Made by a program: the position numbers and the translations under genes
Assembly (NCBI GenBank): GCA_016870095.1
Contig: VGCI01000005.1
Location: 1-42,500 of the forward strand
Length of the DNA: 42,500 bases
Reading direction: 5' to 3'
DNA from: Alphaproteobacteria bacterium
GTDB taxonomy: Bacteria; Pseudomonadota; Alphaproteobacteria; Paracaedibacterales; VGCI01
Notes under the pieces: generated by a model
Databases searched by the model: none
What the model was told of the DNA's origin: nothing
What the model saw: only the letters and a program-made list of their open reading frames with translations
Shown: piece by piece, positions 38,939 through 42,500 of the stretch
Numbering within the stretch: the stretch's first letter is position 1
Layout: every line of letters starts with the position of its first letter

Positions 38939-39679
38939 TTAGATTTTCACAACCAAGCCGAGGTTGAAATAATGCACAGTTGGTTTTGTGCGAATATTAC
39001 TAAACTGCGTGGCTGAGTTAGTAACATTCGTTGTCTTTCGGGGATGTAACGCGATACGGTAATCAGTACGAAGGGACAAGCGTGGGGTTAGATCTGTTTC
39101 TAAACCGAATCCCGGTACAAAGGCGGTACTCGTTGTATTTTTGACGATCGAAAGGAGATTGGGATCAGTTGCTGCGACGGCTGCATTCCCAGTTCCATTA
39201 AAATTGGTTCGGAAGCGTCGGGATTCAAGGCCCAATTTTACATAAAGTTTGGTTGTTGGATTCATATAATACCCAAAATTGAATGTGCCACCCCAAGCAT
39301 TCGTTGTTTTAATAGATAAAAATTGTCCATTATCAGAAGTTGTTAATGGTGTAATATCTAAGGGAGCATTGGCATTTAGGGAAGAAAGAGAAGCAAGAAC
39401 TTCAAAACCAACCCAGGTGCACTGAAACCGTTTTCCAAATCCAACAAAAATATCGGCAGCAAAATTTTTGTCGCCTATAGTCGGGTTAAAGTTCTGGGGA
39501 ACATCTCCAAGAGCTGGTATGTTCCTGCGTACAGACAAATTACTTTTACCTGTTAGTGCCGTTCCGCCAAGGGCAGCGCCCGCATAAAAGCCACTTTTCG
39601 GATGATTGGCATGGGTAGATGTGGCAGCGAGGGTAACAAGACTTGCTACAACGAGACTACTTTTCAGTACTTTTTTCAT
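38939..39679 (-). CDS. Outer-membrane beta-barrel protein
   Basis: A 246-residue protein with a signal peptide (residues 1-25, KKVLKSSLVVASLVTLAATS, cut after THA). It shows the alternating amphipathic strands of a small (about eight-stranded) barrel: GFYAGAALGG, FAADIFVGFGKRF, WGGTFNFGYYMN, KLYVKLGLESRRF, AFVPGFGLETDL, LSLRTDYRIAL, VHYFNLGLVVKI. The last residue is Ile rather than the usual Phe. It is like OmpA/Opa-type surface antigens of alphaproteobacteria; the function is unknown. GGAG lies before the ATG. Confidence 0.82.
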   Translation of the reverse strand: MKKVLKSSLVVASLVTLAATSTHANHPKSGFYAGAALGGTALTGKSNLSVRRNIPALGDVPQNFNPTIGDKNFAADIFVGFGKRFQCTWVGFEVLASLSSLNANAPLDITPLTTSDNGQFLSIKTTNAWGGTFNFGYYMNPTTKLYVKLGLESRRFRTNFNGTGNAAVAATDPNLLSIVKNTTSTAFVPGFGLETDLTPRLSLRTDYRIALHPRKTTNVTNSATQFSNIRTKPTVHYFNLGLVVKI

Positions 39680-39722
39680 AAACTCAACTCCATAATTAAA
39701 AATTTAATTAAAATACTCTTAA

Positions 39723-39751
39723 AATTTAATATATGAAAATGTTAGATTCAA
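39723..39751 (-). promoter_or_regulatory. Promoter candidate for the beta-barrel gene
   Basis: Read on the minus strand, TTGAAT (39746-39751) and TAAATT (39723-39728) are 17 bases apart, 43 bases before the start of the outer-membrane protein. Only matched by eye. Confidence 0.4.
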
Positions 39752-39840
39752 CCCAAAATTCTAAAGGCATTATATTTTGCTGAATTACTGTGACAAAATT
39801 GTCCTATTCATTATGGTCAAGATGAGCAAGGGTACAAGGT

Positions 39841-40530
39841 TCAGGAAATACACCCACAAACATTTAAGGCTTCCCGCATGTGGTCGGGTGGTGCCGCTAC
39901 GACAGAAATGGAGGCCTTTTTCGGGTAAAGGGGAATTTCAAGAGATCGTGCATGCAGGTGGAGAAAGGCATTAGGCTCTGTCTCGCCAGATGAATCGTAA
40001 ATATAATCGCCAACAATGGGGTGCCCCAAGGCGGCACAATGAACTCGCAACTGATGAGTGCGTCCCGTTTGCGGTGTAAGTTCAACCCATGTCAAGCCAT
40101 CGCCCCGCCCCAGAACACGGTAATCTGTAATGGCGGAAATACCAAATTCCTCATCAACTTTCATCCACCAATGTTTTTTGCTGCTGGATTGTTTACTTAA
40201 AGGGAAGTCAATTCGCCCTTCATCCCGGGCGAAAGTGCCTTTTACAATAGCCCAATAGGATTTCTTAATTTGGTTGTTTTTAAATAGGACACCAAGACGT
40301 CGAGCGGCTTCTTTATGACGGGCCAAAATTAAGCAACCACTGGTGCCGCGGTCAAGACGATGGGCTAGGGTAGGCGGGTTTGGCAGCCCAAATTGAAGAG
40401 CAGGGAAATGGCGCTCTAAATTGTTTAACCCGCCATTTGCTGTGTGGACCGCAATCCCTGAGGGTTTATCCAACACAAGAATTAAAGCATCACGGTAAAG
40501 GATGCGGGCGACCATTTCTTCAGCTGTCAT
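39841..40530 (-). CDS. RluA-family RNA pseudouridine synthase
   Basis: Converts specific uridines to pseudouridine in rRNA or tRNA. The 229-residue protein has the RluA signature LAHRLDRGTSGCLILARHKE, with the catalytic Asp60, then LTPQTGRTHQLRVHCAALGHPIVGD. There is no N-terminal S4 domain, so it is of the short RluA/TruC type; the target base cannot be told. Its start overlaps the bolA stop codon by four bases (ATGA), so the two are probably co-translated. Confidence 0.92.
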   Translation of the reverse strand: MTAEEMVARILYRDALILVLDKPSGIAVHTANGGLNNLERHFPALQFGLPNPPTLAHRLDRGTSGCLILARHKEAARRLGVLFKNNQIKKSYWAIVKGTFARDEGRIDFPLSKQSSSKKHWWMKVDEEFGISAITDYRVLGRGDGLTWVELTPQTGRTHQLRVHCAALGHPIVGDYIYDSSGETEPNAFLHLHARSLEIPLYPKKASISVVAAPPDHMREALNVCGCIS

Positions 40531-40841
40531 CTTATGTCTTCTGGTGTTTGTAAATTGAGGGAAAGTGCGTGAATGGGGCCTGCCAATTCTTCTTTCAAAA
40601 TATCATGAACCATTCTGTACCTCTCTAACCGGGTGAGGGGGGTGAATAGTGCAGAGACAATTTTAATATGAAAATGAGTGCTTTGACCGTGTTCTACCCA
40701 AGGCTTGGCTCCAGCATGACTGGCATGCTTGTGGGATTCATCCTCAATTTCTAAAATAAGGGGACTCAAAGCTGTTGTTAATTTTGTTCTTAAAATATTT
40801 TCCATGACTGCATCGTAGAGAAAAGAGTGAGGTTTTTCCAT
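40527..40841 (-). CDS. bolA: BolA family protein
   Basis: BolA proteins act with monothiol glutaredoxins in iron-sulfur handling, and some bind DNA. The 104-residue product has the family pattern LEIEDESHKHASHAGA and the conserved segment STHFHIKIVSALFTPLTRLERYRMVHDILKEEL, shown here in part, with His residues available for cluster binding. A start at the second Met (residue 13, MENILRTKL) would match the family length more closely. It overlaps the RluA gene by four bases; the bolA paralog type is not certain. Confidence 0.9.
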   Translation of the reverse strand: MEKPHSFLYDAVMENILRTKLTTALSPLILEIEDESHKHASHAGAKPWVEHGQSTHFHIKIVSALFTPLTRLERYRMVHDILKEELAGPIHALSLNLQTPEDIR

Positions 40842-40890
40842 TATTTTCTGTGTTTTATACAGTTATTAAATAAAGAGCGGAGAAAAACTA

Positions 40891-41622
40891 TTATTTTTCT
40901 CGAAACCCCTGGGCCACCACATAAATTTCTGCGGAATCTTTGCGGCTTGCGGGCGGCTTAAAGTGACTCACTTTTGCAAAAGATTTTTTGAGGCGTGTTA
41001 AAAGAGTGGCTTCGGTTCCCCCTTGAAGAACTTTGGCAACAAACGTTCCCCCTGGCTTTAAAACGAGGAGAGCAAATTCATAAGCGGCCTCTACCAAATT
41101 CATAATACGAATGTGATCCACATCCGTCATTCCACAAGCTGGGGCTGCCATGTCACTTAAGAGGACATCTGCGCCACCCTTGAGGTTTTCAAGAATCATT
41201 TGAACCGTGGAGTCATTTGTAAAATCGGCGGTAAGGATTGTTACGTCCTTTAAGGGAGCCATGTCTTGAAGGTCGACGGCTATAATTTGACTTCCCAGAG
41301 TTGTTCCTTTCCTTGTGCCTACTTTTAATTTCTTTGCAGCAACTTGTGTCCACCCTCCGGGAGCGGCTCCTAAATCAATAATGGTAATCCCGGGTTTTAG
41401 AAAGTGGTATTTCGCATCGATTTCAATAAGTTTGAACGCAGCACGAGATCGATACCCTTCATCTTGTGCTTTGATAACATAAGGATCGTTTATCTGACGA
41501 ATCAGCCATTTCTTTGATGATGCTGTTCTTTTCCGGTTATCTTTAAGTTTGGTTTTGCCTACTTTCGAAGCGCTTTTACTTTTATTCTTTGCTTTTTGAG
41601 ATGGGCGCGGTGGTCGCGTCAC
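40891..41622 (-). CDS. rlmE: 23S rRNA (uridine-2552) 2'-O-methyltransferase RlmE (FtsJ)
   Basis: Methylates the 2'-OH of U2552 in the A loop of 23S rRNA using SAM. The 243 residues include the SAM-binding motif IIDLGAAPGGWTQVA (81-95) and the K-D-K-E catalytic tetrad: Lys64, Asp157, Lys197 and Glu232. The first ~35 residues are a basic Lys/Ser/Arg extension longer than in E. coli (209 residues). The start is GTG (41620-41622), three bases after the ppx stop codon, so it is probably in one unit with it. Confidence 0.93.
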   Translation of the reverse strand: MTRPPRPSQKAKNKSKSASKVGKTKLKDNRKRTASSKKWLIRQINDPYVIKAQDEGYRSRAAFKLIEIDAKYHFLKPGITIIDLGAAPGGWTQVAAKKLKVGTRKGTTLGSQIIAVDLQDMAPLKDVTILTADFTNDSTVQMILENLKGGADVLLSDMAAPACGMTDVDHIRIMNLVEAAYEFALLVLKPGGTFVAKVLQGGTEATLLTRLKKSFAKVSHFKPPASRKDSAEIYVVAQGFREK

Positions 41623-41625
41623 GGT

Positions 41626-42498
41626 CTATAGCTCCTCTAACAAATCCATTAATATACCTTCGCGAACGCCTCTGTCAGCAACGCGTAAGTAGGGCAATGC
41701 CCATACATCACAAATACCTTCCAATATAGCGGTACCCATTAACACAAGGTCAGCGCGCCCGGGTCCAATACAGGCGCTGTGAGAACGCTCCAATGGTGTC
41801 ATTTTAAGCAGATTTCCACAGACTTTATGGATATCGCTAAGTTGCAAGAACAGTCCATCTATGAAACGACGATCGTACTTTTGCAATTCTAAGTGAATAG
41901 CCCCAATCGTTGTGATCGTACCTGATGTACCCGCCATTTGAACTTGTCCATCTTCAATAAAGGCTTGAATATTGTTTTTGATAGAAAAACGACTGACTTC
42001 TTGCGCAACTTTTTGACGTAAGTCTTGGTAAATGCCAAACTCTGTAAATCGGGTGCCATAAATTTCACTCAACGTGACAACGCCAAAAGGAAGAGAGGCA
42101 CAGTCAATAACTTGAACAATAGGAATACGGGATCTGCGATTTTTAGGAGAGGGCATTAATTTTAGCCAAATGATTTCTGTACTGCCCCCGCCAATATCAA
42201 AGGCAACAGCATAGGGAACTTGGGGGTCAAGAATAGCGGCGCAGCCGGATAAAGCGAGCCGAGCTTCTTCAAGAGGAGTAATGACTTCAATATCAATACT
42301 AAGTTCTGCGCGAGCAAGACTCAATAGATCCTCACTGTTTTCGGCTCGACGGCACGCTTCGGTTGTAACGGCTCTAATTTTACTAACATTATTTTTGGCA
42401 ATTTTATCCCGACAAATTTTCAACGCATCAATGGTACGGGCGATGGCGCCTGGTTGTAATCTATTATTTGCCTGAATTCCTTCACCCAGACGAACCAC
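41626..42498 (-). CDS. Ppx/GppA phosphatase family protein, 5' end beyond the window
   Basis: Exopolyphosphatase or pppGpp phosphatase of the ASKHA superfamily. The visible 290 residues contain IRAVTTEACRRAENSEDLL, the phosphate-binding loop AFDIGGGSTEIIW near residues 98-110, and LPFGVVTLSE. The N-terminal part (the first phosphate loop) lies beyond base 42500, so the first visible Met is not the start. The family acts on polyphosphate or pppGpp; which substrate applies here cannot be decided from the part seen. Confidence 0.9.
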   Translation of the reverse strand: MVRLGEGIQANNRLQPGAIARTIDALKICRDKIAKNNVSKIRAVTTEACRRAENSEDLLSLARAELSIDIEVITPLEEARLALSGCAAILDPQVPYAVAFDIGGGSTEIIWLKLMPSPKNRRSRIPIVQVIDCASLPFGVVTLSEIYGTRFTEFGIYQDLRQKVAQEVSRFSIKNNIQAFIEDGQVQMAGTSGTITTIGAIHLELQKYDRRFIDGLFLQLSDIHKVCGNLLKMTPLERSHSACIGPGRADLVLMGTAILEGICDVWALPYLRVADRGVREGILMDLLEEL

Positions 42499-42500
42499 AC

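Noticed and set aside
39777-39974. 65-residue plus-strand frame over the end of the RluA gene
   Set aside because: Most of it is antisense to conserved RluA sequence, and it has no convincing start signal.
1-42500. CRISPR arrays, insertion sequences, integrases, phage genes
   Set aside because: No spaced direct repeats, transposase or integrase motifs were found. The only long repeat is the tuf pair.

Overview
The window reads as chromosomal DNA of an AT-rich alphaproteobacterium. Two things point there: the ribosomal gene order (secY-adk-rpsM-rpsK-rpoA-rplQ, with no rpsD, infA or rpmJ in the block) and the character of the EF-Tu, RpoB and RpoC proteins. The low G+C content and the cluster of small unrecognised secreted proteins at the right end would suit a host-associated lineage such as Holosporales/Paracaedibacter-like bacteria. 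That placement is an inference and is not proven by anything in the window.

Left part (1-13463): a first tuf gene, tRNA-Trp(CCA), secE-nusG, rplK-rplA, rplJ-rplL and rpoB-rpoC. The long gaps here carry RNA structures rather than genes: a terminator over the nusG stop codon, a candidate L1-binding hairpin before rplK, an L10-type leader followed by a terminator-like hairpin before rplJ, and an attenuator-like hairpin between rplL and rpoB.

Middle part (13464-31928): a good promoter followed by rpsL-rpsG-fusA-tuf, the S10 cluster (rpsJ to rpsQ), the spc cluster (rplN to adk) and the alpha cluster (rpsM to rplQ), all on the plus strand and tightly spaced. The unit ends in a strong intrinsic terminator after rplQ. 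The two tuf copies differ by one synonymous base over 1191 bp, which indicates ongoing gene conversion. Their codon use is unlike that of the neighbouring fusA. L23, S17 and L30 carry extra Lys/Ser/Ala-rich low-complexity extensions.

Right part (31929-42500): accessory and household genes on both strands. These are a secreted class D (OXA-type) beta-lactamase, an unknown secreted helical protein, a GT4/GT9 glycosyltransferase pair (envelope polysaccharide or LPS core), a 66-residue secreted peptide with its own terminator, MltG (glycan chain terminase), two secreted proteins that look like diverged paralogs built from a repeated helical module, an outer-membrane beta-barrel protein, and a leftward group: RluA-type pseudouridine synthase, BolA, RlmE (23S rRNA methyltransferase) and a Ppx/GppA phosphatase cut by the window edge.

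No mobile element, CRISPR array or phage gene was seen. The least explained items are the paralogous secreted pair, the other small secreted proteins, the extended ribosomal proteins and the layered leader RNAs.
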